Assembly: GCF_000142905.1 (NCBI RefSeq)
Contig: NW_013657653.1
Span: 62,001-126,000, forward strand
Source: Thecamonas trahens ATCC 50062
Lineage: Eukaryota; Apusozoa; Apusomonadida; Apusomonadidae
Length of the DNA stretch: 64,000 nucleotides
Direction: 5' to 3'
Below the pieces are notes generated by a model. That model made no database searches. It saw only the letters and a program-made list of their open reading frames with translations, and was not told where the DNA came from. The position numbers and the translations under genes were made by a program. The first letter of the stretch is position 1. Every line of letters starts with the position of its first letter. This document shows positions 40,607 to 51,169 of the stretch, piece by piece.

Positions 40607-41902
40607 TCATGGAACAAACAAGGCATCCAGAGAGCAGTCGGCAACCGTCGGATTGGCCACAACCTGGTGGATCTGCTGGTTGTACGCTATCGACGACACC
40701 TCGTCCGACGCGCGATCGACTTGGCCAGCGCCATGCGCCCGTGCCCGGAGCGCCCGCATATCAAACCGACTCGGATCCTCGCTGTACTGCACGTAGCACT
40801 GCGAGCAGAGGCGCTTAAACCGTGTCTTGCCCTGAAACTGCAGACACGAGATGCACGGTGTTGAAATTATCTCCTCCTGCCACACAAGCTCCGGATTGCG
40901 CTCCAGATACGTCGCCTCCACCGCCTTGAACAGATCCGCAAGCGTCGTTGTGGCCAGCGCAGCCTCGCGGGCTGCCGCGTCGAGGAGCTCGAACCAGATC
41001 GGAAAGAGGCCCACAATCGACGACTCCATCTCACCTGACGACGTCATCCCGTACAGCGGCCACGTGCTGACTCCGTGGTACCGCCGGTACGACTCCCGCG
41101 AGAGGAACTTAGTCATCCCGCCCGACCCGCAAAAGTTGTACAGCGCCACAATCGGCCGGTTCGGCCGGTCTGCAATCAGCGCCGCGTACGTTTCAAACAG
41201 CTGCTGAAAGTACAAGTACTTGAGCGCATGCGGCATGTGCGAGTGCGAGACCGCCCCGTAGGCCTCGTCGTCCGGCGAAGCGTACGGCATGTGAGCATAG
41301 AACTCGCGTGTGAGCGTCGATGAGTGCTCGTGATTGTATGTCAACTCGGGCATGTGCACGTCCCCACACAGATCGCATGGCGTCGTCGCTAGGAGCGTGC
41401 TCAGTGCCGGATCGTCCTTCTCCATCACGTAGTGCGACCATCCGTGCGAGTAGATGGCAAACAAGACCGATCGCCCGCCTTCCAGCCCACGCAGCACGTT
41501 CAACACCGTCTGCGGATTGACATCTTGTCCGTCATAGTTTGCGCCTCCCTCTGCCATGAGCATCTCGACAGCCTCGGCCATATCGGCCTCACGCTCAGCC
41601 CATCGCGACGCCGATCTCGCCTCGTCCATCGACGGCGAGAAGAGTGGCAGGCCCGTGCTCGCCGCCTTGTTCAACCACGCCATCGTCTCCTTTGCCTGCG
41701 CAATGACCACGATTCGATCTCGAGGAAGCAGCTTCCGCAGCGTAGTGTATGCCCTTCCGATGTACGCTAACGAGACATGGGCACCCATGGTCCCTCCCTC
41801 GCCCACAATCGAATGATGCTCGCCAGCCACCAACACAGCCCACGGCAGCTCATTGCTCACATCCAGCCCTCCCGGAAACGCCACCATCTCGCCTGCCGCC
41901 AT
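40607..41902 (-). CDS. legumain-like (C13) cysteine protease, 431 aa
   Basis: C13-family fold. The start WAVLVAG and the segment YDGQDVNPQTVLNVLRG match legumain VVIVAG and YTGEDVTPQNFLAVLRG closely. The catalytic His is in FAIYSHGW (His153; legumain TDHGS) and the catalytic Cys in ALYNFCGSGGM (Cys258; legumain EACESGSM). Unusual features: no signal peptide or propeptide, an insert of about 60 residues between His and Cys that includes CDLCGDVHMPE and several His, and a C-terminal four-Cys motif (C350-x2-C353, C366-x2-C369) like a small zinc ribbon. This suggests an intracellular enzyme unlike vacuolar legumain. GPI8 is excluded by the lack of its tail. The fold call is confident, and activity is inferred. 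Confidence 0.82.
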   Translation of the reverse strand: MAAGEMVAFPGGLDVSNELPWAVLVAGEHHSIVGEGGTMGAHVSLAYIGRAYTTLRKLLPRDRIVVIAQAKETMAWLNKAASTGLPLFSPSMDEARSASRWAEREADMAEAVEMLMAEGGANYDGQDVNPQTVLNVLRGLEGGRSVLFAIYSHGWSHYVMEKDDPALSTLLATTPCDLCGDVHMPELTYNHEHSSTLTREFYAHMPYASPDDEAYGAVSHSHMPHALKYLYFQQLFETYAALIADRPNRPIVALYNFCGSGGMTKFLSRESYRRYHGVSTWPLYGMTSSGEMESSIVGLFPIWFELLDAAAREAALATTTLADLFKAVEATYLERNPELVWQEEIISTPCISCLQFQGKTRFKRLCSQCYVQYSEDPSRFDMRALRARAHGAGQVDRASDEVSSIAYNQQIHQVVANPTVADCSLDALFVP

Positions 41903-42149
41903 CTTCCTCCTCTACTGGTCGACAAGTACCTCCTCACCTGCTTCCCACCACCACCCCGTCCCCCCTCTGCATTTCTGCCTACCACTCACTGTGTCGCAAT
42001 CGGCCCGAACAGTGGCGAAGGAATGCTGCGAAGGAATTGCCACCGCCATGCTCCACCTCGCTGCAAACTATATTCAATGCTCTGATGGAGAGCCCAGCTG
42101 GCATTCTGTGCGATACCTCTCGCGCCCATCGGCTTCCATCCACGTGCTA

Positions 42150-44918
42150 CTACTGCCACTCGTGTTGAGCCTTGCTCTCCTCCTCAAGCTTGCCCACATT
42201 GAGAAACACGTCCTCCAGCGTCGTCTGCGAGACACCCCAGTCAGAGATGAGATTCGGAACGGTCTCGATCCAGGCAAAGACGTGCGGGACCGAGGCCACC
42301 GCAGCCTCGGACTGAAAAGCAAAGTTGACTTTGCGCCCGCGGACCGAGCCGACCGTTGCAAGCGGCGCTACCTCGCCCATCGCCTCAGTAATCTCGCTCA
42401 CGGCCTCGGGCGCCGCCGCAATGATCGCAATCGAGTACCCCGAGCCGTACGCGTTCTTGAGGTGGAGCGAGTCGCCGACGCACGACAGTCGCCCTGCAGT
42501 CATGATGGCAATCTTGTCGCCGAGCGTGTCGCATTCGAGCATCGAGTGCGAAGTGACCAGCACAATCCGCCCAGCCTTCAGCCGCTGGATCATCCGCCAC
42601 ACATGCTGCCGGTTGACCACGTCCATGCCGGTCGTCGGCTCGTCCAGCACCACAAACCGCACGTCGCCAATCGTTGCAATCGCCACAGACAGCCGCCGCC
42701 GCATCCCGCCCGAGTACGTCCCGGCCGGTCGCGAGCCAACGTTGGTCAGTCGGACTGCCTCGAGCTTCTCCTCGACCATCGCCTCAACTTTGCTCCACGG
42801 CACGCCACGGATGTGCGCAAACAGCCGCAGATGCTGCCGCGCAGAAAGCTCCGGCCACAGGATGTCGTGCTGTGGGCAGACGCCCGTCACCGCACGCACA
42901 CGCGCCGCTTGGCTCTGCGTTGAGAGACCAAACACAGATATCGAACCCTGGCTCGGTGCCACGAGCGAGAGCATCGCCTTGATCGTCGACGACTTGCCGG
43001 CTCCGTTGTGGCCCAGCAGCGCCAGGATCTCACCCTCGCGCATGTGCAGCGACAACCCGCGCACCGCTGCAAAAGATGCCTTATTGCGCCGGCACCTGAG
43101 CAGCGTACAGCAGCAGCAGAGCATCTTGGTCAGCAACCTTGATCCCCCGTACTCGACGTGCAGATCATGGACTACCACGGGGGAACTCTCCGGGAACGAC
43201 GCCGCCATCGCGGTTTCACCAGCCACGTCGGCCGCCATCTGCGCTCGCTGTGCCTCAAACTCGCTCGAGTACGGCCCGCTCGGCCTGCCTTGCCCACCCT
43301 CGTCCTCTAGCGCTGCCTCTCGCCGTGGACTGCCTCCGGTGCAGCAGCCCCAGTACGACGGGGCGCAGCAGAAGCACACCCCCAGGCGCATCCCAGTCTC
43401 TGACGGCATCACCTCGTCCAAGTACCATGTCGCTACTAGATAGAACACAAAGTTGACACCAAACATGATGAGGTTGACCATCGGCGGCGCAACGTCCACA
43501 GAGTCGTTGGTGGCATACGCCTCTGGCTCCTTGCCCATGTCACTCCACGAGAAGCCCGGTCCGGTCTCGTACTTGTTCGTCGCGTAGTTGAACGTCGAGT
43601 AGGTCTTGGGCGCAATGTCGGTGTAGATCTTACCAAAGTTGTACAGCGGCAGCAAAGCCGAGAGCAGCGTCGTCACCACGTTGGGCACCGAGTCGTCATA
43701 CAGCAGATACACCACCTGCGCCGCAAACAGGATTGATGTGAGGAGGAGACCAAAGACAAAGAGCACAATGCCCGCAAAGACCGCAGACTTGGTCGTCTGC
43801 AGCATCGTCGAAAGCGCAAACGCAAACGGGATGAGCGCTGCTCCAAAGCCGAAAAAGAGCGCAAAGGTGAGCGAGACCGGGACCGTGCGGAAGAAGGCAA
43901 AGCCAAGCGCCCATCCCGTGCCCACCACAAGCACCGCACCGATTGCGGCCAGCACGAGCTCAGTCACTAGCCATGAGATCCAGAAGACGGACGATGGCAG
44001 TCCCATCGTGAGAAGGCCTGACCGCAGCTGCTTCTCCTTCTCGGACACCAGCGCAACTAGAAGGAGAATGAAACCAAACATCATGGCGCAGTAAAAGAAG
44101 ACTGTGCCGGCCGTCACCGCGATCTCATCTGGGCTCGCTCCGGTTGGAACCGACGGGAACGCCTTCCACTTGACAGAGAGACCCGAGAAGCTTCGCGGCG
44201 TCGGAGATGGCGTCACCGTCACGCCATACTTGAGCAGAGCGCGATCAAACGCCAGCTGCAACCGCACCGCCGACAGCCCGATCTCCGGGCGGCTTCGCCC
44301 ACTCTGCTCCTGCTCCTGCTGGCGCCGCTCGGTTGGATCTTCGGACAGCTCGAGTGAGGAATTGTACCAGATCTGGTACCGGGTAATAAAGTCGAGCGAG
44401 GTGTTGGCCGCCACGAACCGGCGCTGGAATCCGTTGGCGGCGTCGCCGTCCCAGGTATATTCGGTGTCGAGGACGAGGACGGCGTTGGTTGTGTTGCGAT
44501 GATCAATGACAAAGGCGAAGACCTCATCCACTGAGGCCATCCCCCACACATCTGCATCATATGAGCCATTCCTTGGTGAGGAGGAGAACGACAACGACGG
44601 TGTGTTGGACACGGCCAAGTCGGCCATGATGGCATTGAGGGCAGGATTGGTGTTGGGAGCATAGATGAGTGTAGCGCATCCAGGAGCAGGTGATCTTGTC
44701 ACACACCTCGGCAGCGAGAAATCTAAACCCTGCGCCACCGGATGTAGGACTCCGCTCCCCTTTGATGCCGTCAATCCCACGGCCAGAGCGTAGAGTCCGA
44801 TAACAAAGACCAATGGCGCCGTGGTCTTGACAAGAGTGGAGAGAGGCCGCTTGGTAAGAAGAATCACATTCTTGGTCACAACAGCAAACAACTGCCGCCA
44901 AAACAGACCTCGGCACAT
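42150..44918 (-). CDS. ABCA-type half-transporter 1, 922 aa
   Basis: ABC transporter subfamily A, with one membrane domain followed by one nucleotide-binding domain. I chose the ATG at 44918 (MCRGLFWRQLFAVVTKN) because the family starts just before the first membrane helix. After a large extracytoplasmic loop with several N-x-S/T sites, helices follow in the order typical of ABCA (FYCAMMFGFILLLVALVSEK, VFWISWLVTELVLAAIG). Next is the junction YLDEVMPSETG. The NBD has Walker A LLGHNGAGKSS (near residue 636), Q-loop GVCPQHDILW, signature YSGGMRRRLS and Walker B FVVLDEPTTGMD. ABCA half-transporters are known in amoebae and other protists and move lipids. It is divergent from a second ABCA gene 603 bp away. 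Confidence 0.93.
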   Translation of the reverse strand: MCRGLFWRQLFAVVTKNVILLTKRPLSTLVKTTAPLVFVIGLYALAVGLTASKGSGVLHPVAQGLDFSLPRCVTRSPAPGCATLIYAPNTNPALNAIMADLAVSNTPSLSFSSSPRNGSYDADVWGMASVDEVFAFVIDHRNTTNAVLVLDTEYTWDGDAANGFQRRFVAANTSLDFITRYQIWYNSSLELSEDPTERRQQEQEQSGRSRPEIGLSAVRLQLAFDRALLKYGVTVTPSPTPRSFSGLSVKWKAFPSVPTGASPDEIAVTAGTVFFYCAMMFGFILLLVALVSEKEKQLRSGLLTMGLPSSVFWISWLVTELVLAAIGAVLVVGTGWALGFAFFRTVPVSLTFALFFGFGAALIPFAFALSTMLQTTKSAVFAGIVLFVFGLLLTSILFAAQVVYLLYDDSVPNVVTTLLSALLPLYNFGKIYTDIAPKTYSTFNYATNKYETGPGFSWSDMGKEPEAYATNDSVDVAPPMVNLIMFGVNFVFYLVATWYLDEVMPSETGMRLGVCFCCAPSYWGCCTGGSPRREAALEDEGGQGRPSGPYSSEFEAQRAQMAADVAGETAMAASFPESSPVVVHDLHVEYGGSRLLTKMLCCCCTLLRCRRNKASFAAVRGLSLHMREGEILALLGHNGAGKSSTIKAMLSLVAPSQGSISVFGLSTQSQAARVRAVTGVCPQHDILWPELSARQHLRLFAHIRGVPWSKVEAMVEEKLEAVRLTNVGSRPAGTYSGGMRRRLSVAIATIGDVRFVVLDEPTTGMDVVNRQHVWRMIQRLKAGRIVLVTSHSMLECDTLGDKIAIMTAGRLSCVGDSLHLKNAYGSGYSIAIIAAAPEAVSEITEAMGEVAPLATVGSVRGRKVNFAFQSEAAVASVPHVFAWIETVPNLISDWGVSQTTLEDVFLNVGKLEEESKAQHEWQ

Positions 44919-45521
44919 ACTGCACCGCCCACACCTCCTTCCCACGAGCTCTGGATGTAATGGGTCAAATGTATCTCTCTTCCCAGCTCGTCCCCTATCC
45001 TCCCCCCCCTCCGCCCGTGTCACTCGCTTACTCTGCGCTTTCCGCATTTCGCCATTTCCAGCCTTTTTCGGCAACCGCCTTTGTCGTACTGATCCGCCTT
45101 GATCTCGCCTGTCTTTGGTGTGCTGGCAGTAAAGACTTGTACAAGTGGTATGTATGTAGTAGCAATGGTGTAGGTTGGGTGAGTGGACTGGATGTGGCTT
45201 TGGTGTACGATGAGAACGATGATCGAGGAAGATGATGTTCCATGGAACATCAGTGCAGTGATCACCCCATCTGTCAACCATGTCTACTCTCGTCGCCACC
45301 CTCAAGTTATTCTATCCACGGATGTAGGCCAAAAACAGCATCAACAAGCATCACTACTTTACCAAATTCATACCAAAGTTGTGGAGATGTAGCTAACGTA
45401 TCCAGCTCATACAAGTTCCAGAAGTGTTGTTACGCCGCTCTTCGACTGCACGCGCCTGTTCTTTCGTCAGTGACGACCGTAGAGATGACCAGCGAGTTGG
45501 CACAGACTTGACGCCACCCAG
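44919..45521. promoter_or_regulatory. divergent upstream region between two ABCA genes
   Basis: 603 bp between divergent start codons. No clear element was seen. The arrangement suggests co-regulation of the pair. Confidence 0.4.
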
Positions 45522-48500
45522 ATGGCCCTCAAGGGCTACCAAGTCGATTTCTCGACGTCTTTGTCCTCGTCAAGCTCTACACCACCACTACCCCCAACGA
45601 CATCTCCACCAAGTGGGTCTCATGCACATACCACGCCCGCGACCGCACCACCGCCTTTGCCGCCCACGACTGGCGACAGTTCGGAAGCGGGCGACTCGAC
45701 CGACAGTCCGACGTCTTCTGCTGACTCTGATGTCGTGTTCAAAGATCACAAGCCCCCACCGCCGCCATCACACCCACCGCCGCCATCGCACAAGAGCGCA
45801 ATCTCGCTCGACTATGAGTCCGAGTCCGAGTCTGAGTCACCACCGTCCTTTGGCATGGAACATGCAAAGGAGATGGGCCATGGCAAGCAGAACTCAGGAT
45901 CATACTCATCGTCATACTCGAGTGATGCGAGTCCAGCCGCGGGTGTGCCGAGCATCCCGCCGCCATCGCATGCACGCAACGACGTGGAGATGGATGTGAT
46001 GCCCAAGCATGCGCCTTCATCAAAGCCGGCAGAGACACAACCCAGATTGCGGGCGCATGGCGCGCGGACGTCCAACTCGTTCCGGGCGCTGGTGCGGAAG
46101 AATGCAAGCATGCAGCTCGCTCAGCGAAAGACTAACATCTGCCAGATCTGTACTCCGGTGGTCATGGTCTCACTCGTCGGCATCATGTCGCTGATCATCA
46201 ACGCGCTCATCAAAGCGCCGACAGTCGACCCGAACAACATCATCAACTTGCTACCGGAAGAGTATACCTTTCCGCCACGCGGCCCGACCGCAGTGGTCAA
46301 CCTCATTCCGACATCACCGTCGTCGACGGTGGTCGGCGAACGCTTTCGCGATGGCTCGGGCTATGGAATGCTCGCTTGGGCGCCGTTTTCCGACATCAAC
46401 AACGCGTCGGGACAAGTCGAGTACTCGGCGCCGAACACACGCGGGTTTGCATCGGCCGACGCCGCCGATCTCGCGCTCGCGACCCAGTTTGCCGATGAAG
46501 CGAACCGAGTTGAGGCCTTTGAGCGCGCCACCGGGTACAGCATCAAGGACGTGACCAAGACGTTGCATCAGGGCTGTCCCGACTATTCGGGAGAATCGTC
46601 GCCAGACACGTTTTTGGCGCAGTGTACGCCTGCACAGCGCGAGGTATTTCTCTTTCAGCTCGCGCAGGAGAAGCGGGTCATTCCGGCTGGACTGATCTTC
46701 GACAATGTCCTCAACGGAACCGACAACGCACTCGAGTACACTATCCAGGGCGGGAATTTGGTGGATCCGGACAACACCAACGCTTTTCGCATCAACGACG
46801 CAGTGCCGTCGTGGGAACGCGCCGGGCGCAAGTTTGCGTACTACGTGTACATGATCCATAACGCGTTCATCCGGTTCACTCTCTCGCCTGACGCGCGGCT
46901 GATTGCCACCTTCAAGCCACTCCCCGAGCGCGAGTACGACGACTCGGCTGACTTTGACGCTGTTGCGTTTCTCTCGTCGTTGCTCTTCCCGTTTGCCACC
47001 TCTTTTCTCCTGCCGGTCTTTGTCTACACGCCCCTCTATGAGAAGGAGTCACGGTTGCGGGGCTTGATGGCCATGATGGGCCTCTCGTCGCGAGTGTACT
47101 GGGCGGTCAACTACGTGTATGACTACATTCTGCACACACTCTCATGTGCGGCGTTTATTGGGATCGGGCTCGTGTGGCAAATTCCGTTCTTTCTCCGCAC
47201 GCCGCCCCTCATCTACATCGGGGTGCTCTTTCTCTGGGGCCACGCGCAGATTGGGCTTGCCTTTGTCATGGCGGTGGTCTTCCGCAAGTCGCGGCCAGCG
47301 GTTGTCATCTCGTATCTCGTCATTGTGCTATCTGTTGCGGTTGCCCAGAACATCAACAACTTGCTGTACGCACCGCCAAAGCGTGCGTCTGTCGTCATGC
47401 TCGGCGTCTGGCCACTCTTTGCATACTATCGCTGCCTCTTTCTCATCGCGCAGTCGATTTCGCGCGACGCGCCTATGACTTTGAGCGGCGTCTTGCGACA
47501 CTCGCTCAGCAAGTCAAGCACGTACGAGTATGAGGTCGGAACTGCGGCTGGCTGCCTGCTGTTCCAGGCGTTGGTGCTTCTTGGCATCGCCGCATACCTC
47601 GACAACGTGCTGCCGCAGCAGTTTGGTGCCCAAGTCACTGTGCTTTTGCTGCCGGCCGATGGTTGCGCGCTGCCGTCGTCAGCGGCACGACGCTGGCGAC
47701 GACGAAGAAGATGCGCGCGCTGGCCATGGCGCGCTCCTCGGTGACGATGATCTAGCCGACTTGCTCGAGCAGGAAGAGGGTGAGGACGATGATGTGCTTC
47801 GGGAGCGCGAGTACGTGCAGTCGTTGCTGAGCGCAACCGGGCCGGGCATCGACGATCACGCAGTAGTGGTCTCGAACATCCGCAAGCGGTACGCCAACGG
47901 CAAGGTGGCCAACAAGTCGCTCACCTTTGCCATCCGGCACGGCGAGACGTTTGGCTTGCTTGGAGCCAACGGCGCCGGAAAGTCGACGCTCATCTCAATC
48001 CTCACCGGGCTTTATCCGCCGTCGTCGGGCAAGGCCTGGATTGCGGGCCACGACATCACGACGTCGATGGACGCGGTTCACCACGCCATCGGCGTTTGTC
48101 CGCAGCACGACACGCTGTGGGACCAGCTGACGGTGAGGCAGCATCTATTGTTTTATGCCCGGGTCAAGGGCGTACCGGCCGCGGACGAGGCGGCGCATGT
48201 CGAGGAGAACATGGCACTACTGGGACTGGAGCCGTTTGCTAACCGCAAGGCGTCCCAGCTGTCGGGAGGCATGCAGCGGCGGCTATCAGTGGCGATTGCC
48301 GCGACTGGTGACTCGGTGGTAGTCTTTCTGGACGAACCGTCATCAGGCGTCGACCCTGCGACGCGGCAGGATCTGTGGGCCGCAATCACCAAGCTGCAGG
48401 ACCAGGGGCGCTGCATCGTGCTCACGACGCACGCCTTGGAGGAGGCTGACACGCTCTCGACCCGGATCGGAATCATGACCAAGGGTCGCATGCGGGTGGT

Positions 48501-48813
48501 CGGCACCAATGACCACCTCAAGGCCCGCTACGGCGGTGGAGTCAAGATCGAACTTGCTTGCGTCGATGAGGCAGTGACAGAGCCGGCCAAGGCGCTGGTA
48601 GCGGAGCTCCTCCCATCGGCGCAGCTCATCTCAGAGTTTGCTGGGCGCCTCGCCTTTGAGGTCGACAAGGCCTCTGTTCGTGTCTCGACCCTCTTTGCCG
48701 CCTTTGAGGCCCGCAAAGTCGATGCCGGCGTCCGTGACTGGGGCATCTCCACAACTTCACTCGACGATGTCTTTCTCCGCGTTGTCACCGAAGACGAAGC
48801 CGATGACTCGTAG
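45522..48813 (+). CDS. ABCA-type half-transporter 2, one frameshift, about 1096 aa
   Basis: Second ABCA half-transporter. The N-terminal 190 residues are a Pro/Ser-rich acidic cytosolic tail (PPPPPSHPPPPSHKSAIS). Then come a first helix (VVMVSLVGIMSLIINALI), a large extracytoplasmic loop and the membrane domain (LLFPFATSFLLPVFVYTPLY). At YLDNVLPQQFG (about 47620) the frame shifts. Downstream, in a frame one base on, it reads SLCFCCRP, resembling VCFCCAP at the same place in ABCA-1. The linker is acidic. The NBD has LLGANGAGKST, GVCPQHDTLW, LSGGMQRRLS and VVFLDEPSSGVD. One extra C in GCCCAAG near 47630 would explain the break. With that corrected, the gene looks intact. Confidence 0.88.
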
Positions 48814-49069
48814 TCCCCCCCCCCCACCCCACCACCTTAATCCGCTGGCACCCGCCCCAATTTCTTCCACTTCCACTGCCGCTGCAACCAACCTTCCATG
48901 CTTCCTTCCCACTTGCCGTCATTCCTTCCGACAACATTCCAACTTTCCACCACTACCAGCAATCGACACTTTACCCACGCACCCCCCCCCCCTCCCCCTC
49001 CCCTCCCCCTCTCCCCCTTCCGACCGGCTACCCCCTCTCCCCCGAAATTCAACCAGACACTACCTCATC

Positions 49070-51087
49070 ATGTCTAGCACACCAGGCAGACATGGCAACA
49101 ACCGGCGGCGGTATCGTCATACGAAAAAGCTGGTAGAGTGCCGCTTCGGAGCACGTTGCTCGCGCAGGCACATGGGTAGCCACAGTGCAAAGTTCTCCCA
49201 TCCGTGTCCAAAGGGCAATCGATGCCGCAAGTTCCAGATGGGCTCCAAGAGCCATTGCTCTGCCTACACACATCACGGCTCACAGGTTGCTGATCGCTCT
49301 CTCCATGATGATGATAATGATGATGATGATGATGATGAGCTTGTCTTGAACAAGATCGATGCGACAGAGATCGATGCTGGAGAGTCCGAATCATCGTCAA
49401 CCGTGCTCGGCTTGGACAAGAAACGGTCTTGGCAACCCTCCGCCGGTGTCGGTTTAGCAGGCGGTGCAAGAATCGTGGTGCTCGTCACTTTTCCAAGTTC
49501 TCCCATCCGTGCCAAAGAGGGATAGAGTGCACTGTCGATCATCCGGTCCATCGCCAGATGTACACCCACATGTCGCCGCCAGCAAAGAGCGGCTGTCGTG
49601 CGGACCTGTATGATGTTGCTCCAATCTTCTGTGTTTCATGTGAGCGCTACATGGATCGTAAGGCCTTCCTGCCCATCAAGATCACGGACAAAGTCGACCA
49701 GCCGCGGATATGCAAGCCGTGCCTCAAGAACGGGCCAAGTTGGCGGACCGGACCCGAGATCGCCGACGCTGTGGCCCGGCTGTGTGACAATCTCCTGCCG
49801 CGCGCGCTGAAGGACACCAATGTCGTTGTTGCCAACATTGCCGGTACCGGCATCGCGCAGCAGTCCTCATTCTACGGTGACACCGATCAGTACCCAGCCG
49901 GCAATGCGCTATCACGCAGCTCGGCTTATTCCTCAACAGCTGCAATGCCGAACTCATCGTGGTTGCTTGGCTTCTCCAGCCCGGTCTTCTTTCACCGCAT
50001 CACCCTCGTCAACCGCAGCCGGTGCAAAGACCGGCTCCGCGACATCACAGTCTCGATTAGTACTGCCGACGGCAAGCAGGTGTGGAAATCCGAGGTGCTC
50101 AACCCGGGCAACGAGCTTGGCTCGCCCGACCACATTGTCGTGCCGGTCACTAGCGCTTGCGCCATTGGAACAGTGCTTGTCGTCTCACGCGCGCCGGATC
50201 CGGACCTTATCGGCTGCGCCTCTGAAAACGGAAACGACGACGATCGGTTTGTGCTCTCGTTGCGCCAGGTCATTGTCAACGCCGTCGAGCCAGCACAACT
50301 GTTCGCCAAGGCGCGTGCCATCGCTCGCGATGAGGGGCTTGCTCGCAACGGCAGCTCGGTTGACCTGGGCCTGATCGAGAATCTCGCGAGCGGCTCGTCA
50401 CCGCTCGCTGCCCTGGCCAAGCTGGTCGAGCTCGCCCATTTGCCGCCAAGCCAGATGGAGCTGGCGTCGCCCGAGCTCCGCCGCGAGGCCGAGGCTGCGC
50501 TGGCCGGCGAAGACTCCTTTGCTAAGGTGTTGTCCCCGTTTAAGGCGCGGATGACTGCATTGGCGTCGGAGCTCAAGGAGCGAGAGACGAGACTCGCATG
50601 CCTCGATGCCGCCATCGAAGACCGTCTCGCGGATGTCTGGCTTGCCGACAGTGCTATCATTGACGTCTCCTTTGTCGACCGGTCGGGCGCGGTTGTTGCC
50701 ACCCTGGCAATCCCGGCTAGCGAGACATTTACCTCGCTCTACACGCTGTACTTTGGACATATGGCGCCCGAGACCCGCGGCTGGGCCGAGTATGCCGATG
50801 CTGGGCGGGGCGTCCAGCTCTCGTCGTATCCGATGCTCCTCGCAGTGCCTCCGCAGCCAAGCGGACGTTGCCTCCTCCACTCCGCGGCGACGGCGTCGGA
50901 GAAGGGCAAAGACGAGAGTGCTGCCAATGAGAGGGTACCCCTTCAGTGGGACTCGGCATTGGCGACACTCTTCCCGCACCATGTTGCGCGGCTCGGCATC
51001 GAGTTTGTGCACCTCGATGTGGACGATGAGAACGCGTTTTGCGTCGTGGCATGCCGGCGGGCAAGCCCGCTCCCGTCGTCTCTATGA
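49070..51087 (+). CDS. four PBZ-type zinc fingers plus discoidin-like domain, one frameshift
   Basis: About 672 aa if one indel is allowed. Zinc-finger pair 1, in the frame from ATG 49070: ECRFGARCSRRHMGSHSAKF (C-x5-C-x7-H-x5-H), then CPKGNRCRKF...H-x5-H. An acidic linker follows. Pair 2, one frame back from about 49425: RCRFSRRCKNRGARHFSKF (C-x5-C-x6-H-x5-H) and CQRGIECTVDHPVHRQMYTH, which fits the poly(ADP-ribose)-binding PBZ consensus. A Cys4 patch (CVSCERY...CKPCLKN) is next. A galactose-binding/F5-8C-like region follows (IAGTGIAQQSSFYGDTDQYP, FHRITLVNRSRCKDRLRDIT), then helical and unknown C-terminal parts. The break near AAACGGTCTTGG fits one missing base. The gene is otherwise coherent. 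Confidence 0.72.
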
Positions 51088-51169
51088 TGGCCTCTGCTGG
51101 GGTGAAGATTGAATCGGTCACAGACTTGGCAGCACTCCTCAGCGAATCAGGTTACAGTGTGTATTGCGG

